NCBI RefSeq assembly: GCF_000975265.2
Contig: NZ_CP083405.1
Span: 1,674,001 to 1,738,000 of the forward strand
Source: Mycobacterium lepromatosis
GTDB lineage: Bacteria > Actinomycetota > Actinomycetes > Mycobacteriales > Mycobacteriaceae
Direction: 5' to 3'
Length of the DNA: 64,000 bases
Positions 11,071 through 20,660 of this stretch are shown piece after piece (position 1 is the first letter of the stretch; each line of letters opens with the position of its first letter). The notes below the pieces were generated by a model, which worked only from the letters and a program-made list of their open reading frames with translations, ran no database searches and was not told the origin of the DNA. A program made the position numbers and the translations under genes.

Positions 11071-11254
11071 GCGCCAACCGGGCGAATTTCTCGTCAAGAC
11101 CCTCGTTCTGGCACAATAAGCAGTTGTCTGCCGCGCAGCGGGGTCGGTTTGGGCTAGCTGCGCAGCGGTCACATACTCGTGGCAAAACCGGATCGGGCAA
11201 CCTGCTCGGGTCGCTGAATTGCAGCGTGACAGGTACAGGAGATATCGCGTAACC

Positions 11255-11737
11255 ATGGCTGTGAAAATCAAACTCACTCGGCTTGGCAAGATCCGCAATC
11301 CACAGTACCGCGTCGTCGTCGCCGACGCGCGGACGCGACGCGACGGCCGTTTCATCGAGGTCATTGGTCGGTATCACCCGAAAGAAGAGCCAAGCCTGAT
11401 CGACATCAACTCCGAACGCACTCAATATTGGCTTTCGGTGGGTGCGCAACCTACCGAACCCGTTCTTAAGCTGCTGAAGATCACCGGCGATTGGCAAAAG
11501 TTCAAAGGCCTGCCCGGCGCTGAAGGCCGGCTGAAGGTCGCCCCACCCAAGCCCAGCAAGCTGGAGTTATTCAACGCCGCGTTAGCTGTCGCTGACGACG
11601 GTCCCACCGCCGAGGCCGCACGGCCAAAGAAGAAGGCTCCGGCCAAGAAAGTCGCTAAAGCCGTAGAATCCGATGCTGAGGGCGCCGAAGCTACGAAAGC
11701 GGACGCGCTGGCCGAGGGCGGCGAGCAGTCCGAGTAA
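11255..11737 (+). CDS. rpsP: 30S ribosomal protein S16
   Basis: The first 85 or so residues are the conserved S16 core ([20 protein letters not shown]). The remaining half is a Lys/Ala/Glu-rich tail ([19 protein letters not shown]), giving 160 residues, longer than the roughly 90 of most bacteria and usual for mycobacteria. The ATG at 11255 follows AGGAGATATC and is preferred over an upstream GTG at 11219. It is the first gene of a tight rpsP-khpA-rimM-trmD operon. Confidence 0.97.
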   Translation: MAVKIKLTRLGKIRNPQYRVVVADARTRRDGRFIEVIGRYHPKEEPSLIDINSERTQYWLSVGAQPTEPVLKLLKITGDWQKFKGLPGAEGRLKVAPPKPSKLELFNAALAVADDGPTAEAARPKKKAPAKKVAKAVESDAEGAEATKADALAEGGEQSE

Positions 11738-11761
11738 ACGAGTGAAAGCTGACTAAATGTA

Positions 11762-12004
11762 ATGAGTAAGGTCGTCGTCGACGCTGTTGAGCATGTGGTC
11801 CGCGGGATCGTCGATAACCCTGACGATGTACGGGTCGACCTGGTCACCAGTCGGCGTGGACGGACTGTCGAAGTGCATGTTCATCCCGACGATCTGGGTA
11901 AGGTGATTGGTCGTGGAGGACGTACCGCGACCGCGTTGCGCACGTTGGTCGCCGGCATCGGTGGCCGCGGTATACGCGTCGATGTGGTAGACACCGACCA
12001 GTAG
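11762..12004 (+). CDS. khpA: KH-domain RNA-binding protein KhpA
   Basis: This 80-residue protein is a single KH domain with the GxxG loop GRGG at residues 50-53, flanked by GKVI and TATALRTL. Members bind structured RNA and in other bacteria pair with KhpB to influence cell division and small-RNA function. It lies 24 bp after rpsP and 4 bp before the next gene, so it is almost certainly co-transcribed. It corresponds to Rv2908c. Confidence 0.92.
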   Translation: MSKVVVDAVEHVVRGIVDNPDDVRVDLVTSRRGRTVEVHVHPDDLGKVIGRGGRTATALRTLVAGIGGRGIRVDVVDTDQ

Positions 12005-12008
12005 CGGA

Positions 12009-12548
12009 GTGCATGCTTATGGTGCTCTGTTGGAGTTGACAATCGGGCGGGTGGTTAAAGCGCACGGTATCAGCGGTGAAGTGGTTGTTGAGATTCGTAC
12101 CGACGATCCCACTGCCCGGTTCAGTGCGGGTAATACACTGCTCGCCAAGGATTTTCGACGTGGTGACCCAGGCCAAAGATACACCGTCGTCTACGCGCGT
12201 GAGCACGGTACTCGGTTGCTCGTGCGCTTGGCCGGAGTGAGCGACCGTGACACCGCTGACGCGTTGCGGGGCAGTTTGTTCGTCATCGACTCCGCCGACT
12301 TGCCGCCGATCGATGAGCCGGATACTTATTACGACCACCAGCTTGAAAGTCTGCAGGTTCGGACCACGACGGGACGAGGTGTTGGTGTCGTTGCCGAAGT
12401 GCTTCACACTGCGGCCGGTGAGTTGTTGGCGGTGCGATGTGATTCCGGCGAAATACTGGTGCCGTTTGTCGGCGCGATCGTCAAGTCGGTGTCCCTGGAC
12501 GACGGCATCGTCGAAATCGACCCGCCTAAGGGCCTGCTGGATCTATGA
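12009..12548 (+). CDS. rimM: Ribosome maturation factor RimM
   Basis: RimM helps fold the 3' domain of 16S rRNA during 30S assembly. The 179-residue protein has the N-terminal RimM domain ([19 protein letters not shown] near residues 11-29) and a C-terminal PRC barrel beginning at [11 protein letters not shown]. The GTG at 12009 leaves about seven extra residues compared with M. tuberculosis; a TTG at 12030 would give the shorter form. The stop overlaps the trmD start in ATGA. Confidence 0.93.
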   Translation: MHAYGALLELTIGRVVKAHGISGEVVVEIRTDDPTARFSAGNTLLAKDFRRGDPGQRYTVVYAREHGTRLLVRLAGVSDRDTADALRGSLFVIDSADLPPIDEPDTYYDHQLESLQVRTTTGRGVGVVAEVLHTAAGELLAVRCDSGEILVPFVGAIVKSVSLDDGIVEIDPPKGLLDL

Positions 12549-13270
12549 AAATCGACATTGTTACGATTTTTCCGGCCTACCTAGACCCGCTGCGGCAATC
12601 GTTGTCGGGCAAGGCGATTGAGTCGGGCCTGGTCGATGTGCAGGTGCACGACCTGCGGCGGTGGACCCATGACGTACACCACTCGGTGGACGACGTGCCC
12701 TACGGTGGTGGCCCGGGGATGGTGATGAAGGCGCCGGTATGGGGCGAAGCGTTAGATGAAATCTGTTTCGATGAGACACTGCTGGTGATTCCCACTCCCG
12801 CTGGTGCGCTGTTCACCCAGGCCACCGCGCAGCGTTGGAGCACCGAGATGCACTTGGTGTTCGCTTGCGGTCGCTACGAGGGCATCGATCAGCGCGTTGT
12901 TGATGATGCAGTACGACGAATGCGGGTCGAAGAGGTTTCAATCGGTGACTATGTGTTGCTGGGTGGCGAGTCAGCTGCCGTGGTAATGATCGAGGCCGTT
13001 CTGCGCTTGGTGGCTGGGGTGCTCGGCAATCCTGCGTCGCACCGTGATGATTCACACTCGCCGGACCTGGGTCGACTCCTGGAGGGGCCGAACTATACTC
13101 GTCCACCCAGCTGGCGTGGCCTCGACGTTCCGGCGGTTTTGTTGTCCGGTGACCATGCTCGAATCGCTGCCTGGCGCCGAGAGGTTTCGCTCCAGCGAAC
13201 TCGTAAACACCGCCCCGATTTGTCGGGCGGCCAGAAACCAAGCGTCGGAGCTGGGTTGATCGTGAAGTAG
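12545..13270 (+). CDS. trmD: tRNA (guanine-N1)-methyltransferase TrmD
   Basis: TrmD makes m1G37 in tRNAs with a G at position 36 and prevents +1 frameshifting. The 241-residue protein shows the SPOUT knot motifs YGGGPGM (53-59), GRYEGID (109-115) and [11 protein letters not shown] (132-142), with the catalytic Asp region HRDDSH at 166-171. It overlaps rimM by four bases, so translation is probably coupled. It is the last gene of the rpsP operon. Confidence 0.97.
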   Translation: MKIDIVTIFPAYLDPLRQSLSGKAIESGLVDVQVHDLRRWTHDVHHSVDDVPYGGGPGMVMKAPVWGEALDEICFDETLLVIPTPAGALFTQATAQRWSTEMHLVFACGRYEGIDQRVVDDAVRRMRVEEVSIGDYVLLGGESAAVVMIEAVLRLVAGVLGNPASHRDDSHSPDLGRLLEGPNYTRPPSWRGLDVPAVLLSGDHARIAAWRREVSLQRTRKHRPDLSGGQKPSVGAGLIVK

Positions 13271-13278
13271 ACTAGCCT

Positions 13279-14150
13279 TCAGATCCGGCGGTTGAGAAGT
13301 GTCGTCTTCACAGCCTGGGTTATTGTCGGCCCCCCGGTGGAATCATCGGAGGGTTGCAACACCTGGATGACCATAATGTACCGGCAGTTGGCGTCACTCT
13401 ACCTCGGTCGGCGGATGCATCCATTCGTTGTCGATGCAGCATATCCTGCCCTGCGTAACCGCCACCGGTTCGGTATACAGACCGTTCTGGATGTCGAAAC
13501 GCTGCGGATAGCCACCGATTCTGGTGGGGGTGGACTGGGCAAGATCGTTACGACAATCCTGGCCTGCTCCGGGAATGGGTCTTCCGGACCCGTTGAGCAG
13601 CATGTCGTAGTAGCGAATCAAATCGGTCAACGAGCTGATCGTGTTCAACCGTCGCCCGCCGACGTCGTGGCGGCCAGTCCACACTGGTTTGCGATTCGGG
13701 TGATGATGGCCTATCCAGCCATCCTGATCCCAGAATTTTTCGGCTCCACCGTTGTCAAACGACGGTAACATGATGTTTTAGTATTTGACGGTCGTCAGTG
13801 GACAGTGTTACTTGTTCCCCCGAATTCCCGCAACATCGGATCTTTAGCGATGAAGAGCTTGGTCACCGATTCGATAGCGATGATCTGGGTGTTTATTTTG
13901 GGTGTCAGTTGGCGGGTGGCTTGCTGACGATGGGCTTGCAGTACGTCGAACCCGAGATTGGTCAGCGTATCCGGCACCCCGGGTGGGGGTGTAGCATCAG
14001 TTCAAGCAAGCTGTGGTTGATGCTGGGATCAATGGAGGTCGACTGGGCTGTATTCCGCCGGGCTGTAGACCGCCGCCTCCATCTTTGCTTCGCTCCTGCC
14101 GACTAAATTACCAACGTCACTGCTGCGATCGAGGCTAGCGGCGTAGAGCA
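13279..14150 (-). pseudogene. lppW: Lipoprotein LppW remnant
   Basis: Stitched minus-strand frames reproduce most of LppW, an alanine-rich lipoprotein with a beta-lactamase-like fold. NTQIIAIESVTKLFIA (about 13840-13890) holds the former SxxK. Other pieces are WNTISS-like NTISSLTDLIRYYDMLLNGSG (about 13585-13650), AQSTPTRIGGYPQRF (about 13495-13540) and the end CRYIMVIQVLQPSDD to a stop at 13279-13281. At least four frame changes and stops are present. The acylation signal at the N-terminus is not visible. It lies on the opposite strand between trmD and rplS, as in M. tuberculosis. Confidence 0.8.
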
Positions 14151-14525
14151 GCCGACTGCGTATTTCCTCTCCTCTGGCTTCTTAACGGCGGTCCCGGACA
14201 CGTACGTGGTTAGGCAAGGCCGTATCGCTATCCGCCCGGGGTGTCACGTTGAGGCTTCGTTAACATTAAATTAATAGCCGTCATTATCTACTATTCACCA
14301 GCACCTTTGGAGGTTAAGACGGATCAGGATTTCCTGTGATTTTCACTATGTGCCTATTGTTTGGCACAATTGGTCAGTTGTCTCCAGCGGTTGCCGGTTG
14401 GCCGAGCCGCTCGGTGCAACTGCAGGATAAACTCAGAGGCCCGAATCCATCGGCTTGGTGACCGCCTGACGCTTACGCGTGGGCTGCCTCCGAAAGCCGC
14501 GAACCCGAGGAAGTGTTTTCTTAAG
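14151..14525. other. rplS upstream region
   Basis: This 375-bp stretch holds no gene I can support. It should contain the rplS promoter and leader. A short AT-rich patch (TTAACATTAAATTAATAG) lies at about 14261-14278. The bases just before the rplS ATG (GTGTTTTCTTAAG) give no strong ribosome binding site. Confidence 0.4.
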
Positions 14526-14867
14526 ATGAATAGGCTGGACTTCGTCGACCAGGCGTCGTTGCGCGACGACATCCCGGCCTTCAGCCCGGGTGACACGATC
14601 AATGTGCACGTCAAGGTGATCGAGGGTGTTAAAGAGCGTATCCAGGTGTTCAAGGGTGTGGTAATCCGCCGGCAGGGCGGAGGCATCCGCGAAACGTTCA
14701 CCGTGCGTAAGGAAAGCTATGGCGTTGGCGTCGAACGGACCTTTCCGGTGCATTCGCCGAATATCGACCACATCGAGATGGTGATTCGTGGCGATGTCCG
14801 TCGTGCCAAGCTATACTACCTGCGCGAACTTCGCGGCAAGAAAGCCAAGATCAAGGAGAAGCGCTGA
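14526..14867 (+). CDS. rplS: 50S ribosomal protein L19
   Basis: The 113-residue protein is a full-length L19 ([19 protein letters not shown], then [20 protein letters not shown]). L19 sits at the interface between the ribosomal subunits. The frame is open further upstream, but the ATG at 14526 gives the conserved start. It is followed 66 bp later by lepB in the same direction, the M. tuberculosis arrangement. Confidence 0.97.
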   Translation: MNRLDFVDQASLRDDIPAFSPGDTINVHVKVIEGVKERIQVFKGVVIRRQGGGIRETFTVRKESYGVGVERTFPVHSPNIDHIEMVIRGDVRRAKLYYLRELRGKKAKIKEKR

Positions 14868-14933
14868 CCGGGTGCACTCTGGCGGCCGGTCGTGTCGCAT
14901 TAGGGCACACACTGCGCTGGCTACGCTGATCTC

Positions 14934-15785
14934 GTGACCGAAACCACGGACTCCGCACCTGAACCTTCGTCCGACGCTGGTCAGTCGGAGCCGAAAATGT
15001 TTATCCGAGATCTTGATACGCCCGCCGAGGAAGCCACAATAGGTGTGTCTGAGCACAAGAAGCGGTCGGCGTTGTGGGAATTTGCGATTTTGGCGGTGAT
15101 CGCTATAGGCCTGTACTATGTAATGTTGACGTTTGTAGCGCGCCCCTACCTGATTCCGTCGGAATCCATGGAGCCCACGCTGCACGGATGCTCAGGATGT
15201 GTGGGCGACCGCATAATGGTGGACAAGATCACTTATCGCTTCAGTTCACCACAGCCTGGTGACGTCATCGTCTTCAAGGGCCCGCCGTCGTGGAACATGA
15301 TGTACAAATCGATCCGGTCAAACAACATCGTGCTGCGCTCGGTGCAAAACGCGCTGTCCTTCATCGGTTTCGTGCCTCCCGACGAGAACGACTTGGTCAA
15401 GCGAGTTATCGCAGTCGGAGGACAGACGGTGCAGTGTCGGTCCGACACGGGCTTGACGGTCGATGGGAAGCCACTCAAAGAGCCATATCTCAGGCCGGTC
15501 ACCATGAATGATGACTTGTCATTCTACCCGTGCCTGGGTAGTGAGTTTGGGCCGGTTACGGTTCCGCAGGGACGTCTGTGGGTGATGGGTGACAACCGGA
15601 TACATTCCGCGGACTCGCGCTACCACTGCAATTCCACCGACGTGGTGAATCGGCTTCCGTGCACCGGTGATCCGAATTCGGGGACTGTGCCGGTGTCCAA
15701 TGTCATCGGTAAGGCCAGGTTCGTTGTGTGGCCGCCGTCGCGATGGGGTGGTGTGGGTTCGGTGAATTCCCAGCAGGTGCAGTAA
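14934..15785 (+). CDS. lepB: Signal peptidase I LepB
   Basis: LepB cleaves signal peptides from exported proteins at the outer face of the membrane. The 283-residue protein has a cytoplasmic N-terminus, one membrane segment at about 47-68 and the catalytic domain outside. The nucleophile is Ser78 in PSESMEPTL and the general base Lys156 in [10 protein letters not shown]. Box E is [12 protein letters not shown]. The start is a GTG. It precedes rnhB by 2 bp, so the two are co-transcribed. Confidence 0.96.
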   Translation: MTETTDSAPEPSSDAGQSEPKMFIRDLDTPAEEATIGVSEHKKRSALWEFAILAVIAIGLYYVMLTFVARPYLIPSESMEPTLHGCSGCVGDRIMVDKITYRFSSPQPGDVIVFKGPPSWNMMYKSIRSNNIVLRSVQNALSFIGFVPPDENDLVKRVIAVGGQTVQCRSDTGLTVDGKPLKEPYLRPVTMNDDLSFYPCLGSEFGPVTVPQGRLWVMGDNRIHSADSRYHCNSTDVVNRLPCTGDPNSGTVPVSNVIGKARFVVWPPSRWGGVGSVNSQQVQ

Positions 15786-15787
15786 CC

Positions 15788-16507
15788 ATGGCCACCACCT
15801 GGCCGCCGCGCAGGATGATCCGTAAGTCTGGGGGTTTGCGGAGGATGTGGACTCTAGAGTACGCGCTGCAGCGCAGCGGGTTGGGGCCGGTGGCGGGGGT
15901 GGACGAGGTGGGCCGCGGCGCCTGTGCGGGCCCGCTGGTGGTGGCAGCTTGCGTGCTCGGGCCGGGGCGACTGGAAAGCCTTGATGATTCCAAGAAGCTC
16001 AGCGCGAAAGCGCGGGAGAAGTTGTTTCCCTTGATCTGCCGGTATGCGCTGGCTTACCACCTTGTGTGCATCCCGTCGGTCGAGGTTGACCGGCATGGTG
16101 TGCAGGTAGCCAATATTGAAGGCATGCGGCGTGCGGTGGCCGGTCTGTCGGTGCGGCCTGGCTATGTGTTAAGCGACGGTTTTCGCGTACCCGGCCTGTC
16201 GATGCCGTCGCTGCCGGTAGTTGGTGGAGACGCGGTGGTCGCCTGCATTGCCGCGGCTAGTGTGTTGGCCAAAGTCAGTCGTGACCGGTTGATGGTCGCG
16301 ATGGATGCTGACCATCCTGGCTACGGCTTCGCTGAACACAAGGGGTACTGCACGCGCGCGCATAGCCTGGCGCTCACCCAGCTGGGGCCCTGCCCCGAAC
16401 ACCGCTATTCGTTCATCAACGTTCGGCGCATGGCGACTAGGTCTAATACCCGGGCGGTGGCTGGATTCACACTGGCCCCTCCGGCCGAGCACGACGAATG
16501 CCGGTGA
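15788..16507 (+). CDS. rnhB: Ribonuclease HII
   Basis: RNase HII removes ribonucleotides from DNA-RNA hybrids. The 239-residue protein carries the catalytic DE pair at Asp39-Glu40 in [14 protein letters not shown] and the downstream motif [15 protein letters not shown] followed by the [12 protein letters not shown] segment. The ATG at 15788 is two bases after the lepB stop and is preferred to an upstream in-frame start within lepB. The last 25 residues are weakly conserved. Confidence 0.95.
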   Translation: MATTWPPRRMIRKSGGLRRMWTLEYALQRSGLGPVAGVDEVGRGACAGPLVVAACVLGPGRLESLDDSKKLSAKAREKLFPLICRYALAYHLVCIPSVEVDRHGVQVANIEGMRRAVAGLSVRPGYVLSDGFRVPGLSMPSLPVVGGDAVVACIAAASVLAKVSRDRLMVAMDADHPGYGFAEHKGYCTRAHSLALTQLGPCPEHRYSFINVRRMATRSNTRAVAGFTLAPPAEHDECR

Positions 16508-16632
16508 GGAAAGATGGGACCGGATTTCCCACTTGGTGGACCAGTCGCGTGTGACTCAAAGAAGTCCAAAGGGCCCAAGAGGGTCGTCGGGAAAGGGCCA
16601 GAGAGAAGGACGTCTGAGCAGATGAGTGACAG

Positions 16633-16938
16633 ATGAGTGCTGAGGATCTCGAAAAGTATGAAACCGAGATGGAGCTCTCACTGTACCGCGAATACAAGGA
16701 TATTGTCGGCCAGTTCAGCTATGTCGTGGAAACCGAGCGGCGTTTCTATCTGGCGAACAGTGTGGAGATGATGCCGCGCAATGTCGACGGCGAGGTGTAC
16801 TTCGAGCTGCGACTCGCTGATGCCTGGGTGTGGGACATGTACCGACCAGCGCGGTTCGTGAAGCAGGTGCGGGTGGTCACTTTCAAGGACGTCAATATCG
16901 AAGAAGTCGAGAAGCCTGAGCTACGGCTGCCGGAATAG
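16633..16938 (+). CDS. DUF2469 protein, Rv2901c orthologue
   Basis: This 101-residue acidic protein (MSAEDLEKYETEMELSLYRE) belongs to an actinobacterial family of unknown function, DUF2469, which normally sits after rnhB. It has no signal peptide or membrane segment. A distinctive aromatic cluster is DAWVWDMYRPARFVKQV in the second half. Its retention here among decayed genes suggests a maintained role. Confidence 0.9.
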   Translation: MSAEDLEKYETEMELSLYREYKDIVGQFSYVVETERRFYLANSVEMMPRNVDGEVYFELRLADAWVWDMYRPARFVKQVRVVTFKDVNIEEVEKPELRLPE

Positions 16939-17147
16939 GCCGACTTGATCCGGTTATACCTCGGACAGACGCTGATCCCCGCTGGCCAACATGAGTTTGT
17001 TGCGGTTGGTTCGGCAATGGTGTTGAGGCAGCATCAATATCCCAATGGCCTTACCGATTTAGCGGTCGCTGAGCAGTCCGCATCGCGAAATTGCGGCGCC
17101 CGAGTATCCGCCGAGTCTAGCGCCATGCGGTGCTAGCACGGTTACCA

Positions 17148-18285
17148 ATGTACGTTGGCTGTGTTAGGTGCCAGCACCCAGCTGAAGTTCGCGACATCTA
17201 GGTCAGCTATGAAGAGCACGCGGTAGCGGTTACTTCGAGTAAGCATGAGGTGGTGGGCATGCGGGTGGCGACGGTATCGCTGCAGCGTGGGTTGCAACAG
17301 ATGGGTGCGCTGTGCACCGCGGCAGCGCTGGCTCGGCTGAATCAGCGCAATAGTATTCATTGGTATGGGGGTCACTTCGCATCGGCTACTCCGGACACCG
17401 TCGTCACTGAAGTGGTCTTGTGCATTTGTGCGTTGACCGTGCAGATTTCGACTGCGCTAAACCGCAGCCATCTCGTCCACTAGACCATGGAGCTGATCCT
17501 GCTGACGTTGGGTCGCACCGATCGTGATATCTGTGGTGAGCGCAAACAGGTTGTTTCGGTTGAGGATTCGATTTCGCTGGTGCATTTGTTGTGCGGTAGC
17601 TTGCATCCGCACAGCGATCAGCTGCGTAGTGAGGTCTAGATCGTTTGCTAGTTGGCCCGCACTTCTAGTCCGGCGAACAACATGTGGTACTGTGAGAAAG
17701 GTTCGCCGATGACTACGATACCTTTAGTGACCCGATCGCCGCGGTGGTCCCCGTCTGTGCTGATTGCGATCGTAAGGTGCGCGCACCCGAAGGATTCTTT
17801 GGCTACCCCACCTGCCGTGTGATGCGCGTGAATTCTTACCAGCATCGGCAAAGCCAATTTCGCAATAAATCCTCTGCACTGGGTCCCGGTGCCGTCGAAC
17901 TGGCTGGTGCTGCAAAATTGTGCAGCCACGATCCGAATATGTGTGCTTTACGGGTTAGACGATCGTTATCGTGGGGTAAAGGATAGCCACCGAGTGGTGT
18001 TTATCAACTCCGCTGATATCGAGGCGTTGAGCTTGACAGCGTACTATCACGTCGACCTGGTGTGACATATTGTACCTACGCCGAAGACTTCCTGCAGGAG
18101 CGGCGTGCAAAGGCTTTCTTAATGGCGATTTATTTTACTCCTATTGGCAATACAGCGGCTTACTATCAGGAGGCCAATCCGCTTGTGCCGCTTGATCGCA
18201 CCGCGGCTAAGTCGAATATCTGGTGTCGAAAGCGATCATCATCTGGTGCAGTTGTTCTCGGGGTCAAAGCAACAGTGAAATAACT
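17148..18285 (+). pseudogene. fdhF: Formate dehydrogenase FdhF remnant
   Basis: The ATG at 17148 begins a broken copy of the molybdopterin oxidoreductase Rv2900c. The N-terminus reads through as VSLQRGLQQMGAL and AALARLNQRN (about 17275-17350). An internal piece GRTDRDICGERKQVVSVEDS is at about 17510-17570, and late pieces LYGLDDRYRGVKDSHRVVF (about 17947-18004) and AAYYQEANPLVPLD (about 18154-18195) close it. About 1.1 kb remains of a gene usually about 2.3 kb, so most of the catalytic centre has been deleted. Confidence 0.8.
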
Positions 18286-18286
18286 A

Positions 18287-18815
18287 GTGGGGCAGGTAAC
18301 GCAGCGTTGGCGGGTAAGGAATCTTGCCTCTGAGCAGGAAATCACCCGGCCGGAAACCTTGATCGTTGAGGAATTGCTGGAAATCGGCGTCAACGAAATG
18401 CCGGTTACTGCTATTATAGGCACGCTGGGCTTCGATATCGAACTCACGCAAGGATGTCTGCTCATTGAAGAGTTAATCCCGTGCCGTGAAGACGTGCTGT
18501 CTGTTAGCAATTTGGTCGGCGCAATGCTTGTGGTACGTGAGGACATCGGCAGTAACAACGCGGTCGATAAGGCCATAGGTTGAGCGACTGATCACGACCG
18601 GATACCGCTGGGTGGGTTGGTGCTGTTGGTCCAGCGGACGGGCATAATTTGAGTTGACGTAGAAGGCTGTGACGGCCGGTATCCCGGTGCTTGCTGGCTT
18701 TGTCGGCGCCGTCTTCGCTAGTGGTTTTGTTGGCCGACGAGTCCGTGGTTACGCTGGTGGCGTTTTTTCGGGAGAATTTGATGAATGTCTACACCAGGCC
18801 AGACCGAATTAGCTG
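18287..18815 (+). pseudogene. fdhD: FdhD sulfur carrier remnant
   Basis: FdhD transfers sulfur to the molybdenum cofactor of formate dehydrogenase. The frame from 18287 reads as the FdhD N-terminus (RPETLIVEELLEIGVNEMPV), then QGCLLIEELIPCREDVL, and then joins directly to VVREDIGSNNAVDKAIG. The middle with the Cys-containing CGxC loop is deleted. The end [11 protein letters not shown] is in another frame at about 18778-18811. Both members of the formate dehydrogenase pair are therefore dead. Confidence 0.8.
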
Positions 18816-18944
18816 ATCGACGCTTGCTTAAGCTCTGTCACTGCCAAGGGTTATGGAGATAGACACCCCAGTGGGGATAAACCTGTGTTTGCGCCGGCAT
18901 GAGCCGTTGGGTTGGGTATGTCCGTGTCGGTGCCACCGCGCAGA

Positions 18945-19341
18945 CTGTCTCCCATGACGACCCACAAGTCTATGACTCGAATCCATGTGGGAGCCGATGG
19001 GCTAGGTGCTTGCGGTGGATATCCTGACGAGGATAGGACTGTGGATTTTGCACCGCAACTGGCGTTACCGCTATGGCGAGTTCGAAGTGATCGTTTCCGA
19101 GACGGCTCATCGAACGGTAGTGTTTGTCGAGGATAAGATTTCGTAGTGGCGGCGGTTATGGAGGGCTCGCGCAGGCAGCGCTTGAGCATAGGGTTCCTCG
19201 GCTGTGTCGGTTGACTGGTTTATGGCCGGCGAATCAAGACGAATTTTGGGCCGCAATCTGGATCGATGCGATCGGGGTGCGGATCCGGCCGAATTACCGC
19301 AGCTGTACCTCGGAGATCACGCACTTGCAGGGTATCGGCTG
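18945..19341 (+). pseudogene. YraN/UPF0102 endonuclease-like remnant, Rv2898c
   Basis: The region starts MTTHKSMTRIHVGADGLGA and continues in other frames as ILHRNWRYRYGEFEVIVSE and TVVFVED (about 19047-19135), matching the nuclease-like core of the YraN family. The last part gives THLQGIG at about 19318-19338, immediately before the next gene start. At least four frame changes are needed. Confidence 0.7.
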
Positions 19342-19407
19342 GATGGCACTGGGGCTCCCCATTCTCGGTTGCTGTGCGCGGATTTGGATACCAAGAGCGT
19401 GGATTAA
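19342..19407 (+). pseudogene. YifB-type Mg-chelatase-like stub, Rv2897c
   Basis: An ATG at 19342 directly follows the YraN remnant. With one frameshift it reads MALG, then GLDTKSVD, matching the first 20 residues of the YifB/ComM-like family. The rest of the gene and the following DprA gene (Rv2896c) cannot be found; the sequence turns AT-rich within 100 bp. Confidence 0.5.
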
Positions 19408-20660
19408 GGTAGATGCGTAGCCAGGCATGAAAGCGCACCAGCGGACCATTTCCCGGTCTCAATGCCCTCTGCGCTTTTGTCAAGTGGTTGTTTACATAAT
19501 TAAAAGATCTATAGGCATGTCTGGACTGAAAATATTTTGACAAAATAAAAATTTGACTTCTCTGGTGGGAAAGGTTTCCATCCTGCGGACGTCAATACAG
19601 AAGATGGTTTATAATTTTCAATAAACTAACGTATGCTTCATTTTATAGAGTCCTTATCATAGCCAGAACTTGGCCAGTATCGACCCTGGGGTGTCTATAA
19701 CAATCCTCTATCTATGCAAGTTGGCAAATTTGCTAATAGAGGAATACTGATCAACACTTCATATCTTATATTTTGCATATCTCTCGATATGGATCTACAC
19801 TGCTACCCAAAGGTCTTTGCATAAGGAGTATAGCTTATGATTATTAATTTAGAGCCTGAATTCGTTACTATAACTGCATGAATAGTTGCTTCTCCATCTA
19901 TTCTTTGGAAGCCTATAAGAAGTCGCAGCCGCTTAAGTTCGTGAGTTCTTCATCAAACTCACGAATTAGATTTCATATCCTATGCTGGCCAGCTTGAGCA
20001 ATAGTCGGAACGCGACGTGGCTGTTTTTTGGTACGAAGTCGAGAAGGTGGGTGCGTTCAACATAGTAAAGAATTCGTGTTGGGGTATTGATATCGAGGAA
20101 GGACGTGCCGTTCGGTGCGCCACCGAGATTGCCCACATTATTATACGGGTATACCGAGTTTTGTGCACATAAATTGTCCCGGGTTATGGGCAGTTCCATT
20201 TAGATGGGAAATTATTTTTGCTAACGTAGATTACAATAAGATAATCTGACTAATTAAGTAAAGCCACTTCCTTCTCTGCGGTTGAGGATTAGTGTAATCT
20301 AGCACATTGGACTGCTAGACAATTTTGCAGATACAGAGTAGCAAATATTTAAGCGATCTAGCAAGGAAATCTTTGAGCCAACAAAGGCTCATTGTCGCCA
20401 CCAAATCTAGCTAGAGTCAAGCCAAATAAGAAATATGTTGCTATCTCGAAGCGAGTGCTGACGATACGATACGTGTCGTCCATTATGGACTGTTAGCCTG
20501 GATCGGCTTAACCGGCGAGTTTCGACAATCCGGCAAGCCAATGGCGCTTCTCGTTTTGACTTTTGGTGTTTAAATTTTTATCTGGTTAAGCACGGTACTT
20601 AGGTATTGGCGTGGTTTTTAGTCTTATGTTGACAGGCTATTCCGCAGCATCGTGGAGGTG
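19408..20660. other. AT-rich island, no gene recognised
   Basis: From about 19480 to 20650 the sequence is visibly richer in A and T than its surroundings, with many runs such as AAAATATTTTGACAAAATAAA. Apart from one minus-strand frame (19966-20199) I see no convincing coding sequence, no transposase and no terminal inverted repeats. It replaces the expected yifB, dprA and viuB genes. It may be transferred DNA or a strongly decayed AT-rich locus. Confidence 0.6.
19966..20199 (-). CDS. Unrecognised 77-residue ORF in AT-rich island
   Basis: The ATG at 20199 opens a 77-codon frame (MELPITRDNLCAQN at the start, HVAFRLLLKLASIGYEI at the end). Its composition looks protein-like, with balanced charges, a Gly/Asn-rich patch (NNVGNLGGAPNGTS) and two hydrophobic stretches, unlike the shadow frames nearby. 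I do not recognise the family. It could be the C-terminal fragment of a larger secreted or hydrolase-like protein. No clear ribosome binding site is seen. Confidence 0.35.
   Translation of the reverse strand: MELPITRDNLCAQNSVYPYNNVGNLGGAPNGTSFLDINTPTRILYYVERTHLLDFVPKNSHVAFRLLLKLASIGYEI

Noticed and set aside
13394..13771. Minus-strand frame of 125 codons as an intact small gene
   Set aside because: It is the longest surviving piece of the LppW remnant, continuous with other frames on both sides.
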